Source: Chloroflexota bacterium (GTDB taxonomy: Bacteria > Chloroflexota > Dehalococcoidia > SHYM01). Taken from it: a stretch of DNA of 5,001 nucleotides. The DNA lies in assembly GCA_016199375.1 (NCBI GenBank), contig JACQGV010000023.1, positions 1-5,001 on the forward strand, given 5' to 3'. Each line of letters opens with the position of its first letter. The stretch's first letter is position 1. Shown here one piece after another: positions 1 through 5,001 of this stretch. The notes beneath the pieces are model-generated. The model made no database searches. It was not told the DNA's origin and was given only the letters and a program-made list of their open reading frames with translations. The translations under genes were made by a program, and so were the position numbers.

Positions 1-87
1 AAGGATGAAGGCTAGCCCGCGCCTTCTCGCCTGTTAGTGTCCTGTCCTGCAAGTTCGATGAACTCAGCGGGCCCTGGGGGGCGCAGT

Positions 88-101
88 CCCGATCCATCGG
101 G
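88..101 (-). terminator. Weak inverted repeat downstream of the 76-aa gene
   Basis: CCCGAT and ATCGGG face each other across two bases; as RNA this would fold as a 5-bp stem with a 4-base loop. It lies about 40 bases past the stop codon of the minus-strand small gene, where a terminator could sit. No T-tract follows on the minus strand, so it is not a canonical intrinsic terminator. The rest of 1-139 is G-rich on the plus strand and shows no supportable gene. This is a positional guess only. Confidence 0.2.
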
Positions 102-139
102 GGCTGCCGGGGTCTGGGGGTGTCTCCTGCCCCGGGCGC

Positions 140-370
140 CTAGTCAAGACGCCGCAGGGCAGCCTCGATGCGCTCGCCGTACTGCTCCAGCACAGCGTAG
201 ACGGCGTCGGAGAGGGCCCGATCGCTGGCGGCGTCGCGGCTGCTGGCGAGGTCGTGGAGCACCGAAGGCACCCGCTGCTGCAGGGCCTCGACCAGCTCCC
301 GTGCCAGGGACCCATCCGTGGCGACCAGGGCTGTAATCAGGCGGGCGAAGCCGTTCAGGGTCTCATTCAT
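140..370 (-). CDS. Small helical protein of unknown function (76 aa)
   Basis: I do not recognise this protein and assign no function. It begins MNETLNGFARLITAL and ends ALRRLD, is rich in Ala, Leu, Glu and Arg, and should be almost entirely alpha-helical. About three amphipathic segments can be read, at roughly residues 3-33, 34-48 and 50-75, with short breaks at TDG and around the Pro of RVPSVL. There is no signal peptide, membrane segment, cysteine or metal motif, so it is probably a small cytosolic protein. Codon use supports real coding: nearly every third position is G or C, with many GCC, CTG, GAG and CGG codons, as in the neighbouring genes. The ATG is the only reasonable start, but the Shine-Dalgarno upstream is weak (GCGG at most), so expression may be low or SD-independent. 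It is divergent from the DUF255 gene, with 106 bases between the start codons. I am fairly confident that it is a gene and have no confident role for it. Confidence 0.6.
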   Translation of the reverse strand: MNETLNGFARLITALVATDGSLARELVEALQQRVPSVLHDLASSRDAASDRALSDAVYAVLEQYGERIEAALRRLD

Positions 371-402
371 GAAATACCGCTAGCAGGGACCTGGCGGCGC
401 CG

Positions 403-431
403 TTGTCGCTCCCCGCATCCCGTGTTACCAT
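403..431 (+). promoter_or_regulatory. Putative sigma-70-type promoter of the DUF255 gene
   Basis: A -35 box TTGTCG (403-408, 4 of 6 matches to TTGACA) and a -10 box TACCAT (426-431, 4 of 6 to TATAAT) are spaced by exactly 17 bases. TGT directly before the -10 box forms an extended -10 element, which offsets its weakness. The predicted start of transcription is near 438-439, leaving a leader of about 38 bases that begins at the palindrome described next. No equally good promoter was found for the divergent small gene. Confidence 0.45.
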
Positions 432-438
432 AGTACCA

Positions 439-461
439 AGCGCGCCCAGAACGGGCGCGCT
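439..461 (+). promoter_or_regulatory. Perfect 9-bp leader hairpin / palindromic operator candidate
   Basis: The arms AGCGCGCCC (439-447) and GGGCGCGCT (453-461) are perfectly complementary around the loop AGAAC. The element starts at the predicted transcription start of the DUF255 gene and ends seven bases before its Shine-Dalgarno GGAG (468-471). Two readings fit: a 5'-end RNA hairpin affecting mRNA stability or ribosome access, or a DNA operator bound by a dimeric repressor over the +1 site. No U-tract follows, so it is not an intrinsic terminator or a standard attenuator. The pairing is plain in the sequence; its role is inferred. Confidence 0.55.
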
Positions 462-476
462 GCTGTTGGAGAGCCG

Positions 477-2321
477 ATGGCGGACTTCCAATTCTCCCAC
501 CGCCCCAATCAAGCCTCAGCTATCAACTGGCGCTCCTGGTCCCCCGCCGCCTTCGAGGAGGCCAGGGCCAAGGACAAGCCCATCCTCCTGGCCATCTCCG
601 CCCGCTGGTGCCACTGGTGCCATCTCATGGACGAGACCACCTACTCCGACCCGGAGGTGGCCCGCCTGCTGAACGAGCACTATCTCCCGCTGCGGGTGGA
701 CTCCGACCGGCGCCCGGACGTCAACTCTCGCTATAACCAGAGCGGCTGGCCCAGCACCGTCCTGCTGACCCCCGACGGCGATGTCATGACGGGCGAGACC
801 TTCCTGAACCCGGAGCACATGCGGCGCATTCTGGCCGACGCCAGCATGTACTATCGCACCAAGCGCAGCGCCATCTACGCCAAGGTGTCCCAGGAGAGGG
901 AGAAGCGGGAGGCGGCCGCGCGCCAGGCCCGCATCCAGGGCGCTCTCCAGGTCAAGCCAGCGTCGGTCCTCAGCCAGCCCATCGTCGGTGATGTGGTGGA
1001 GCAGATCGGCCAGGCGGTGGACCCCAAGTATGGCGGCTTCGGAGGCGCCCCCAAGTTCCCCCAGCCGGAGGCCCTCACGCTCCTGCTGTGGCTCTACTGC
1101 ATCAACAACGACGGGACCTTCCTCCAGGTCATCGCCAAGACCCTCGACTCCATGGCGGCGGGCCAGATTCACGACCAGGTGGAGGGGGGCTTCTTCCGCT
1201 ACGTCGCCAAAGAGGACTGGAGCGAGCCTCATACGGAGAAGCTCCTGGAGGTAAACGCTACCCTGGCAGACAATTACCTCCATGCCTACTACGTGACCCG
1301 CCAGCAGCGCTTCGCTGAGGTGGCGAGGAAGACTCTAGGCTACCTCGACCGTGTTCTGCTCGACCCCCAGCGAGGCGTCTTTTGCGCCAGCCAGTGCGCC
1401 GACCCGGACTACCACCAGCTCAGCGCCGAGGCCCGGGCGCAGGCCGTGGCGCCGCCGGTGGACCGGGTGGTGCTCACCAACTGGAACGCCCTGGCGGCGA
1501 TGGCCTATCTGCGGGCCTCCTGGGTGCTGCCGCAGCCGCGCTATCAGGAGCTGGCCCTGGGGTGCCTGGACTGGCTGTGGGAAAACTGCTGGGACCCGGA
1601 GCTGGGGATGCACCACTACCACGATGGGCAGCGCCAGGCCCCGGGTATTCTGGCTGACCACGCCTACTATGCCAAGGCCTGTCTGGACGCCTATGAGCTC
1701 ACGGGCCAGCGCCGCTTCCTGGAGCGCTGCGAAGCCATCGGCGCCGTCGTGCGGCGGACCTTCGCCTGCGAGGACGGGCTGGGGTTCTACGACATCGTCC
1801 GGGACCCCCAGGCCAATGGGTTGATGAGGGTGCGGGAGAAGGCATTCCGGGAATGCGCGACCCTGGCCCAGGTCTTCGCCCGCCTCTTTTACCTGACCTC
1901 GAAGCAGGAGTACGAGCGCCTGGCCTTCGCCACGGTGCAGGCCTTCTCCACCGAGTACGCCGACTACACTTTCTATGCCGGCGACTACGGCCTCGCCTCG
2001 GCCCGCCTGACCCACCCCTGGCTGAAGGTTGACCTGGTGGGGCGGGCCAGCGATCCGGTGCTCCAGCAGCTCCGCAGCGCGGCCCTCTCCATCCGCTACC
2101 CCAACACCGTGATGCAAACGCTGGACCCGGCGGAGAGCGAGCGGCTGGCCCAGTCCGGCTATCAGCCGGAGGTCCATCCCGCCGCCTATATCTGCGTGGG
2201 CCAGCTCTGCTCGCTGCCCGTCAGGGACGTGGGCGGGTTCCAGGCCGCCGTCTCCCAGATGCTGCGCCCCAGCCTCCAGGGGATGGGTGGCGGTCCGTCC
2301 GCAGAGGCCCCCAAGCCCTAG
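477..2321 (+). CDS. DUF255 thioredoxin-fold protein (YyaL/SSP411-like), shortened form
   Basis: The N-terminal thioredoxin-like fold (about residues 15-130) carries the family hallmark WCHWCH, with CHWC at 45-48. It is followed by the RVDSDRRPDV segment (73-82) and GWPSTVLLTPDG (90-101), where Pro92 is the expected cis-proline. A helical linker (about 130-170) leads to a region resembling the six-hairpin glycosidase-like domain. Family motifs there are GGFGGAPKFP (186-195), GQIHDQVEGGFFRY (229-242), PHTEKLLEVNATL (251-263), DRVVLTNWNALAA (329-341) and a terminal AAYICVGQLCSLPV (569-582). Typical YyaL-type proteins are about 650-700 residues; this one has 614, with the middle section (about 300-330) condensed. 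There is no signal peptide or membrane segment, so it is predicted cytosolic. The biochemical role of the family is not established; redox activity through CHWC and sugar-related activity are both only suggested by fold. GGAG at 468-471, five bases ahead, supports this ATG. The gene stands alone: divergent on the left, convergent on the right. Confidence 0.9.
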   Translation: MADFQFSHRPNQASAINWRSWSPAAFEEARAKDKPILLAISARWCHWCHLMDETTYSDPEVARLLNEHYLPLRVDSDRRPDVNSRYNQSGWPSTVLLTPDGDVMTGETFLNPEHMRRILADASMYYRTKRSAIYAKVSQEREKREAAARQARIQGALQVKPASVLSQPIVGDVVEQIGQAVDPKYGGFGGAPKFPQPEALTLLLWLYCINNDGTFLQVIAKTLDSMAAGQIHDQVEGGFFRYVAKEDWSEPHTEKLLEVNATLADNYLHAYYVTRQQRFAEVARKTLGYLDRVLLDPQRGVFCASQCADPDYHQLSAEARAQAVAPPVDRVVLTNWNALAAMAYLRASWVLPQPRYQELALGCLDWLWENCWDPELGMHHYHDGQRQAPGILADHAYYAKACLDAYELTGQRRFLERCEAIGAVVRRTFACEDGLGFYDIVRDPQANGLMRVREKAFRECATLAQVFARLFYLTSKQEYERLAFATVQAFSTEYADYTFYAGDYGLASARLTHPWLKVDLVGRASDPVLQQLRSAALSIRYPNTVMQTLDPAESERLAQSGYQPEVHPAAYICVGQLCSLPVRDVGGFQAAVSQMLRPSLQGMGGGPSAEAPKP

Positions 2322-2377
2322 GCGGTGCGGCCGGCTCCGCCTCAGCAGAGACACAGCCTCCGGTGAACTAGGCCAAC

Positions 2378-2420
2378 GCTGCGGGGAGCCGGCCCCGCCC
2401 GCGGGGCGGTGCGCCGCAGC
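2378..2420. terminator. GC-rich stem-loop between convergent genes
   Basis: The outer arms GCTGCGG (2378-2384) and CCGCAGC (2414-2420) pair perfectly and enclose an inner 6-bp stem, GCCCCG (2392-2397) with CGGGGC (2402-2407). An alternative fold pairs GCGGGG (2381-2386) with CCCCGC (2393-2398). A further 8-base inverted match exists between CCGGCTCC (2331-2338) and GGAGCCGG (2385-2392). The position, 57 bases after the DUF255 stop and in the tail-to-tail gap with tatA, suits a bidirectional terminator. There is no T-tract on either strand, so termination would need Rho or the G-rich stretch nearby. Confidence 0.35.
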
Positions 2421-2452
2421 TGTTACGCCCCTGGGCGACGAAGGCAGGTTGT

Positions 2453-2482
2453 GGGGTGGGGATGGGTTGGGACGGGGAGGGG
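2453..2482 (+). other. G-quadruplex motif in the convergent intergenic gap
   Basis: Six runs of three or four G (2453-2456, 2458-2461, 2464-2466, 2469-2471, 2474-2477, 2479-2482) are separated by loops of only one or two bases (T, AT, TT, AC, A). This exceeds the usual four-run definition of a quadruplex motif and predicts a very stable parallel G4 in plus-strand DNA, or in RNA reading through from the DUF255 gene. The opposite strand is correspondingly C-rich. The element lies outside every gene, between the ends of two convergent genes, so codon constraint does not explain it. Confidence 0.6.
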
Positions 2483-2539
2483 ATAGCTAGTCGGGGATGC
2501 CTCGCGGGCCAACCACTTAGGCTGCCGCCACGGGGTGGG

Positions 2540-2788
2540 CTAGGGCTCCTTTTTGGGCGGCCCCTGGACGGCCTCCGCCTTAGCCGTGATCTGGGGTGGC
2601 TCAGGCTGCGTGGCTGTCTGGGCGGCGGGCGCCGGCTTTTCCTCGCCCTCTCCAGACATACCGCGCTTGAACTCTCGGAGGCTCTTGCCGATGGCGTTGC
2701 CGACCTGAGGCAGGCGTCCGGCCCCAAACACCAGGAGCACGATCACCATGATTACGATGAGCTCCGGAAGACCGAGATTGAACGGCAT
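2540..2788 (-). CDS. tatA: TatA-type twin-arginine translocase subunit (82 aa)
   Basis: TatA oligomers form the passage or membrane-weakening component through which the Tat system moves folded proteins bearing twin-arginine signal peptides. The architecture is complete: a short N-terminal stretch with Glu9 just before the membrane segment (about residues 9-21), the FG-x-x-x-LP hinge (FGAGRLP, 21-27), an amphipathic helix (PQVGNAIGKSLREFKRG, 27-43), a small acidic patch (GEGEE) and a Pro/Ala/Gln-rich tail ending PPKKEP. The length is normal for TatA. An in-frame ATG nine codons upstream (2815) is rejected: the MPFNLGLPEL start fits the family, has AGAGGG six bases ahead, and the upstream ATG overlaps the predicted -10 box. 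TatB is less likely because the cytoplasmic part is short and the hinge is TatA-like, but TatA/TatE-type subunits cannot be told apart here. The gene is divergent from aspS; no tatC is in view. Confidence 0.9.
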   Translation of the reverse strand: MPFNLGLPELIVIMVIVLLVFGAGRLPQVGNAIGKSLREFKRGMSGEGEEKPAPAAQTATQPEPPQITAKAEAVQGPPKKEP

Positions 2789-2793
2789 TTCAT

Positions 2794-2799
2794 CCCTCT
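2794..2799 (-). promoter_or_regulatory. Ribosome binding site that fixes the tatA start
   Basis: Read on the minus strand, AGAGGG lies five bases upstream of the ATG at 2788. The in-frame ATG at 2815 has no comparable Shine-Dalgarno. This supports the 82-residue product over the 91-residue one. Confidence 0.6.
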
Positions 2800-2805
2800 G
2801 CTGAT

Positions 2806-2834
2806 AGGGTAGCATTCGCTGGCAGCAACGTCAA
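2806..2834 (-). promoter_or_regulatory. Putative sigma-70-type promoter of tatA
   Basis: On the minus strand, a -35 box TTGACG (2834-2829, 5 of 6 matches) is followed after exactly 17 bases by TACCCT (2811-2806, 3 of 6), preceded by TGC as an extended -10 element. Transcription would begin near 2799, giving a leader of about 11 bases that starts at the Shine-Dalgarno. The -10 box is weak and the call depends on the good -35 box, spacing and TG element. It is back to back with the aspS promoter, with 20 bases between the two -35 boxes. Confidence 0.45.
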
Positions 2835-2854
2835 CGAAAGGCGGCTGCCGGAGT

Positions 2855-2883
2855 TTGCCGCTGCCCCAGCGTTCCTCTATAAT
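2855..2883 (+). promoter_or_regulatory. Strong sigma-70-type promoter of aspS
   Basis: TTGCCG (2855-2860, 4 of 6 matches to the -35 consensus) is spaced by 17 bases from a perfect TATAAT (2878-2883). In DNA this GC-rich a perfect -10 box with ideal spacing is unlikely by chance. Transcription should begin near 2890, leaving a leader of about 16 bases with just enough room for the Shine-Dalgarno. That rules out a long T-box-type leader controlling aspS from this promoter. Confidence 0.7.
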
Positions 2884-2895
2884 GCCCCCTGCTGC

Positions 2896-2904
2896 AAGGA
2901 GGAG
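2896..2904 (+). promoter_or_regulatory. Ribosome binding site for the GTG start of aspS
   Basis: AAGGAGGAG contains the full AGGAGG core (2897-2902), four bases before the GTG at 2907. This strong site supports a non-ATG start, as does the family-typical N-terminus [10 protein letters not shown] that the start produces. Confidence 0.75.
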
Positions 2905-2906
2905 TC

Positions 2907-4721
2907 GTGCTCAGGACTCATTGCTGCGGGGAGCTGCGCGCGGAGCACAGCGGCCAGAAGGTGACTCTGGCTGGCTGGGTCCACCGCCGCCGGGACCACG
3001 GAGGCCTGATCTTCCTCGACCTGCGCGACCGGGAGGGCCTGGTGCAGGTGACGGTCAATCCGGCCATCTCGGCGGCCGCCCACCGCGCCGCCGACGCCGT
3101 CCGCAACGAGTGGGTGCTCCAGGTGGAGGGCGCGGTCGCGCGCCGACCATCCGGCACCGAGAACGCCGCCCTGGGCACCGGAGAGATAGAGGTGCTGGCC
3201 GAGGGCGTGCGGGTGCTGGGCGAGTCCAAGACCCCGCCGTTCTACATCAACGAGGACGCGCCGGTCGAGGAGGCGCTGCGGCTGCGCTACCGCTACCTGG
3301 ACCTGCGGCGCCAGCGGCTGCAGGGCAACCTGGCGCTGCGCCACCGGGTGGTCAAGTTCATCCGTGACTTCCTGGATGCCCGTGGCTTCCTGGAGGTGGA
3401 GACTCCGGTCCTCATCAAGAGCACGCCCGAGGGCGCCCGCGACTACCTGGTGCCCAGCCGGGTGCATCCGGGCCACTTCTATGCTCTGCCCCAGTCGCCC
3501 CAGCAGCTCAAGCAGCTCCTGATGGTGGCCGGGTTCGACCGCTATTTCCAGATCGCCCGCTGCTTCCGCGACGAGGACCTGCGGGCGGACCGCAGCCCTG
3601 AGTTCACCCAGCTCGACCTGGAGATGAGCTTCGTCGAGGAAGAGGACATCCTGGGCCTCACCGAGGAGCTTTTCACGTCCCTGGTCAAGCTAGTGACCCC
3701 ACAGTTCAAGGTGGACAGCCCCTTCCCGCGCCTCTCCTACGCCGAGGCCCTGGCTCGGTACGGGAACGATAAGCCGGACTTGCGCTTCGGCCTGGAGCTG
3801 GCCGATGTCTCTGCGGCCGTCGCGGGCGCGCAGTTCACGGTGTTCCGGCGAGCCCTTGCTGATGGCGGTGTCGTAAAGGGCCTGGCGGTCCCTGGCCCCA
3901 ACCCGTCGCGCCGGGAGCTGGATGAGCTGGTTGAGCTGGCCAAGGGCTGGGGCGCCCAGGGGCTGGTCTGGATCGCCCTCGGCCCGGCAGGCTCCCTGGA
4001 GGCGCTGACCGCCGACGCGGTGAGGTCGGCTGCGGGCCGCCATCTTTCCCTGGACGAGGTGCGGTCCGTCGCCCGCGCCCTCAAAGCGGGCCCGGGCGAC
4101 CTGCTCCTGCTGGTCGCCGACCAGGCCAAGGCGGCGAACGAGGTGCTGTCACGGCTGCGGGCGGAGCTGGGCCGGCGGCGCGGGCTGGCGGACCCCCAGC
4201 GCCTGGCCTTCGCCTTCGTCACCGACTTTCCGCTGTTCGAGTGGAACCAGGAGGCCGGCCGCTGGGACTCCGCCCACCACCCCTTCACCGCCCCTCATCC
4301 AGATGATCTGGCCCGCGTGGAAAGTGACCCCGGCCGGGTGCGGGCGCGCTCCTACGACGTGATATGCAACGGCTATGAGCTGGGCAGCGGCAGCATCCGC
4401 ATCCACCGGCCCGAGCTGCAGCGCCAGGTCTTCCGCGTCCTGGGCTACGACGACGCCCAGATAAAGGCGCGCTTCGGACACCTGCTGGAGGCCTTCGAGT
4501 ATGGGGCGCCGCCCCACGGTGGGATAGCCCCTGGCATTGACCGGCTGGTGATGCTCCTGGCGGGTGAGGAGAACATCCGCGAGGTCATGGCCTTCCCCAA
4601 GAACCAGGCGGCGGTGGATGTCATGCTGGATGCGCCGTCCCCGGTGGATGACCAGCAGCTCCGGGAGCTCCATCTGAGGTTGGAGCTCCCCGCCGCAGTC
4701 GCGCCCGGGCCCGGGAGCTAG
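2907..4721 (+). CDS. aspS: Aspartyl-tRNA synthetase (AspRS), possibly non-discriminating
   Basis: This class IIb cytosolic enzyme joins aspartate to tRNA(Asp) using ATP. An OB-fold anticodon-binding domain (about 1-105) includes [20 protein letters not shown] (23-42). In the catalytic core, motif 1 contains FLEVETPVL (161-169). The flipping loop STPEGARDY (172-180) and [10 protein letters not shown] (196-205) follow, then motif 2, [18 protein letters not shown] (220-237). The GAD insertion characteristic of bacterial AspRS spans about 290-430. The core resumes at [10 protein letters not shown] (438-447), with HHPFT (457-461), and ends with motif 3, [14 protein letters not shown] (538-551), carrying the class II arginine Arg546. 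At 604 residues the length is normal (E. coli has 590), and every expected catalytic motif is present. His31 and Gly83 match residues linked to recognition of both tRNA(Asp) and tRNA(Asn). The start is GTG. A TPR-type gene follows after six bases, probably in the same transcript. Confidence 0.97.
   Translation: MLRTHCCGELRAEHSGQKVTLAGWVHRRRDHGGLIFLDLRDREGLVQVTVNPAISAAAHRAADAVRNEWVLQVEGAVARRPSGTENAALGTGEIEVLAEGVRVLGESKTPPFYINEDAPVEEALRLRYRYLDLRRQRLQGNLALRHRVVKFIRDFLDARGFLEVETPVLIKSTPEGARDYLVPSRVHPGHFYALPQSPQQLKQLLMVAGFDRYFQIARCFRDEDLRADRSPEFTQLDLEMSFVEEEDILGLTEELFTSLVKLVTPQFKVDSPFPRLSYAEALARYGNDKPDLRFGLELADVSAAVAGAQFTVFRRALADGGVVKGLAVPGPNPSRRELDELVELAKGWGAQGLVWIALGPAGSLEALTADAVRSAAGRHLSLDEVRSVARALKAGPGDLLLLVADQAKAANEVLSRLRAELGRRRGLADPQRLAFAFVTDFPLFEWNQEAGRWDSAHHPFTAPHPDDLARVESDPGRVRARSYDVICNGYELGSGSIRIHRPELQRQVFRVLGYDDAQIKARFGHLLEAFEYGAPPHGGIAPGIDRLVMLLAGEENIREVMAFPKNQAAVDVMLDAPSPVDDQQLRELHLRLELPAAVAPGPGS
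4684..4719 (+). promoter_or_regulatory. Stem that could hide the ribosome site of the gene after aspS
   Basis: AGCTCCC (4684-4690), in the last codons of aspS, is perfectly complementary to GGGAGCT (4713-4719), which contains GGGAG, the best Shine-Dalgarno for the next gene, and runs into the aspS stop codon. A 12-base palindrome, CCCGGGCCCGGG (4704-4715), overlaps it and offers competing structures. Ribosomes finishing aspS would melt the stem, so the arrangement could couple translation of the two genes. Such GC-rich inverted repeats can also arise by chance in this composition. Confidence 0.3.
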
Positions 4722-4727
4722 GCGCCG

Positions 4728-5001
4728 ATGGCCGACGCGCCGCGCCTCGCTGGACGCCTGGCCCTGCCTCGCCTGCGGGTCAGGTTTGGGCGCTGGGCGC
4801 TCGTCTGGCTTGTCCTGCTGGTCGCGCTGGGTGTGGGCTCCTTTATGCTCTACGATGCGGCCCTGGCTGTCACCTATCTTGTCGTAGGCAAGGCCTCCGC
4901 CAACCGGGGCGACCTGGACCGGGCGATCGGGTCCTACACGGCGGTGGTGGGGCTCCGGCCCCGCGTGGGAGCCCGGGAGTGGCTGGCCATCGCCTACGGC
5001 T
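4728..5001 (+). CDS. Membrane-anchored TPR-type protein, N-terminal part (cut by window edge)
   Basis: The reading frame opens with ATG at 4728, six bases after the aspS stop, and continues without a stop for 91 codons to the window end. It begins MADAPRLAGRLALPRLRVRF, a basic stretch with several Arg residues, followed by one hydrophobic segment (about residues 24-42, ALVWLVLLVALGVGSFMLY). This gives an N-in membrane anchor under the positive-inside rule. The segment after it (about 55-91, from KASANRGDLDRAIGSYTAVV through LRPRVGAREWLAIAYG) fits one tetratricopeptide repeat: small residues at helix A, G-D-L-D-x-A-I, Y, L-x-P, then L-A-x-A-Y. A protein-interaction or scaffold role outside the membrane is therefore likely, but the specific function cannot be read from this fragment. 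The Shine-Dalgarno is GGAG at 4714-4717 (ten bases away) or the weaker AGG at 4720-4722. The tight spacing suggests an operon with aspS, though the two functions need not be related. Confidence 0.7.
   Translation, partial: MADAPRLAGRLALPRLRVRFGRWALVWLVLLVALGVGSFMLYDAALAVTYLVVGKASANRGDLDRAIGSYTAVVGLRPRVGAREWLAIAYG

Noticed and set aside
1..37. Possible tail of an upstream plus-strand gene (stop at 13-15 or 35-37), with the inverted repeat GAAGGC/GCCTTC (7-12 and 21-26)
   Set aside because: Too few codons to identify a frame, and the 6-bp repeat with an 8-base loop has no T-tract. It may be real, but the window does not support it.
69..120. G-run rich stretch as a second quadruplex motif
   Set aside because: The long runs at 99-103, 109-112 and 116-120 lie close together, but the next one (76-81) is 17 bases away, so it falls short of a standard four-run motif.
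516..1283. Long minus-strand open frame (255 codons) opposite the DUF255 gene
   Set aside because: It is a shadow frame of GC-rich coding DNA. The plus strand encodes clear family motifs (WCHWCH, GGFGGAPKFP) over the same bases, and the minus product is a low-complexity Gly/Val/Leu/Ala sequence with no recognisable domain.
1335..2354. Long minus-strand open frame (339 codons) opposite the 3' half of the DUF255 gene
   Set aside because: Same cause: it is antisense to conserved plus-strand motifs (TNWNALAA, C-terminal YICVGQLC). Its product is Gly/His/Arg-rich, without domain features or a Shine-Dalgarno I could find.
2521..2554. Plus-strand intrinsic terminator made of CCAC-GGG-GTGG followed by TTTTT
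   Set aside because: The stem has only four base pairs, the T-run begins 11 bases after it, and those bases are the 3' codons of tatA (Lys-Lys on the other strand).
2456..2812. Plus-strand open frame (118 codons) across the intergenic gap and tatA
   Set aside because: It is antisense to a clear TatA, starts inside the G-quadruplex run, and its product is biased in Gly, Leu and Arg.
2821..2849. Inverted repeat GGCAGC/GCTGCC spanning the tatA -35 box as an operator
   Set aside because: The half-sites are only six bases, with a 17-base spacer in GC-rich DNA, so chance occurrence is likely. No regulator gene is in view.
2877..3476. Minus-strand open frame (199 codons) opposite the 5' part of aspS
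   Set aside because: It lies across the aspS promoter and the AspRS anticodon domain, which are unambiguous on the plus strand.
1..5001. CRISPR arrays, tRNA or rRNA genes, insertion sequences, phage attachment sites
   Set aside because: No regularly spaced repeats, tRNA cloverleaf signatures, transposase motifs or terminal repeats were found when reading both strands.

Overview
The window is GC-rich (roughly two-thirds G+C by eye), with strong G/C preference at third codon positions. The protein sequences point to a bacterium, most likely Chloroflexota and perhaps Dehalococcoidia or a relative. This rests on three points: an AspRS beginning [10 protein letters not shown] with the bacterial-type GAD insertion, a short TatA of the 'FGAGRLP' type, and a shortened DUF255 thioredoxin-fold protein of a kind I associate with that phylum. 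The taxonomic placement is inference, because the window has no rRNA or other marker.

Layout. Positions 1-139 hold no gene I can support, only G-rich sequence and a small inverted repeat. A 76-residue helical protein of unknown function lies on the minus strand (140-370). It is divergent from a 614-residue DUF255/YyaL-like protein on the plus strand (477-2321), which joins an N-terminal thioredoxin fold with a CHWC motif to an alpha-helical six-hairpin-like region. The gap between them (371-476) holds a plausible extended -10 promoter and a perfect 9-bp hairpin/palindrome for the plus-strand gene. The DUF255 gene converges on tatA (2540-2788, minus strand). Their shared 3' gap (2322-2539) holds a GC-rich stem-loop and a dense G-quadruplex motif. 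tatA is divergent from aspS (2907-4721, plus strand), and two back-to-back sigma-70-type promoters can be read between them. The aspS promoter has a perfect TATAAT at 17-bp spacing. Six bases after aspS a membrane-anchored TPR-type protein begins and runs off the right edge.

How the genes relate. aspS charges tRNA for translation, and two anticodon-domain residues suggest it may be the non-discriminating type that also makes Asp-tRNA(Asn). tatA supplies the pore-forming component of the twin-arginine protein export system; no tatC is in view. I see no shared pathway linking the genes; this reads as ordinary chromosomal housekeeping sequence. I found no mobile element, CRISPR array, tRNA or rRNA, and no convincing new multi-gene system. 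The points worth a second look are the leader palindrome, the G-quadruplex between convergent genes, the AspRS specificity residues, the shortened DUF255 protein and a possible coupling stem at the aspS stop codon.
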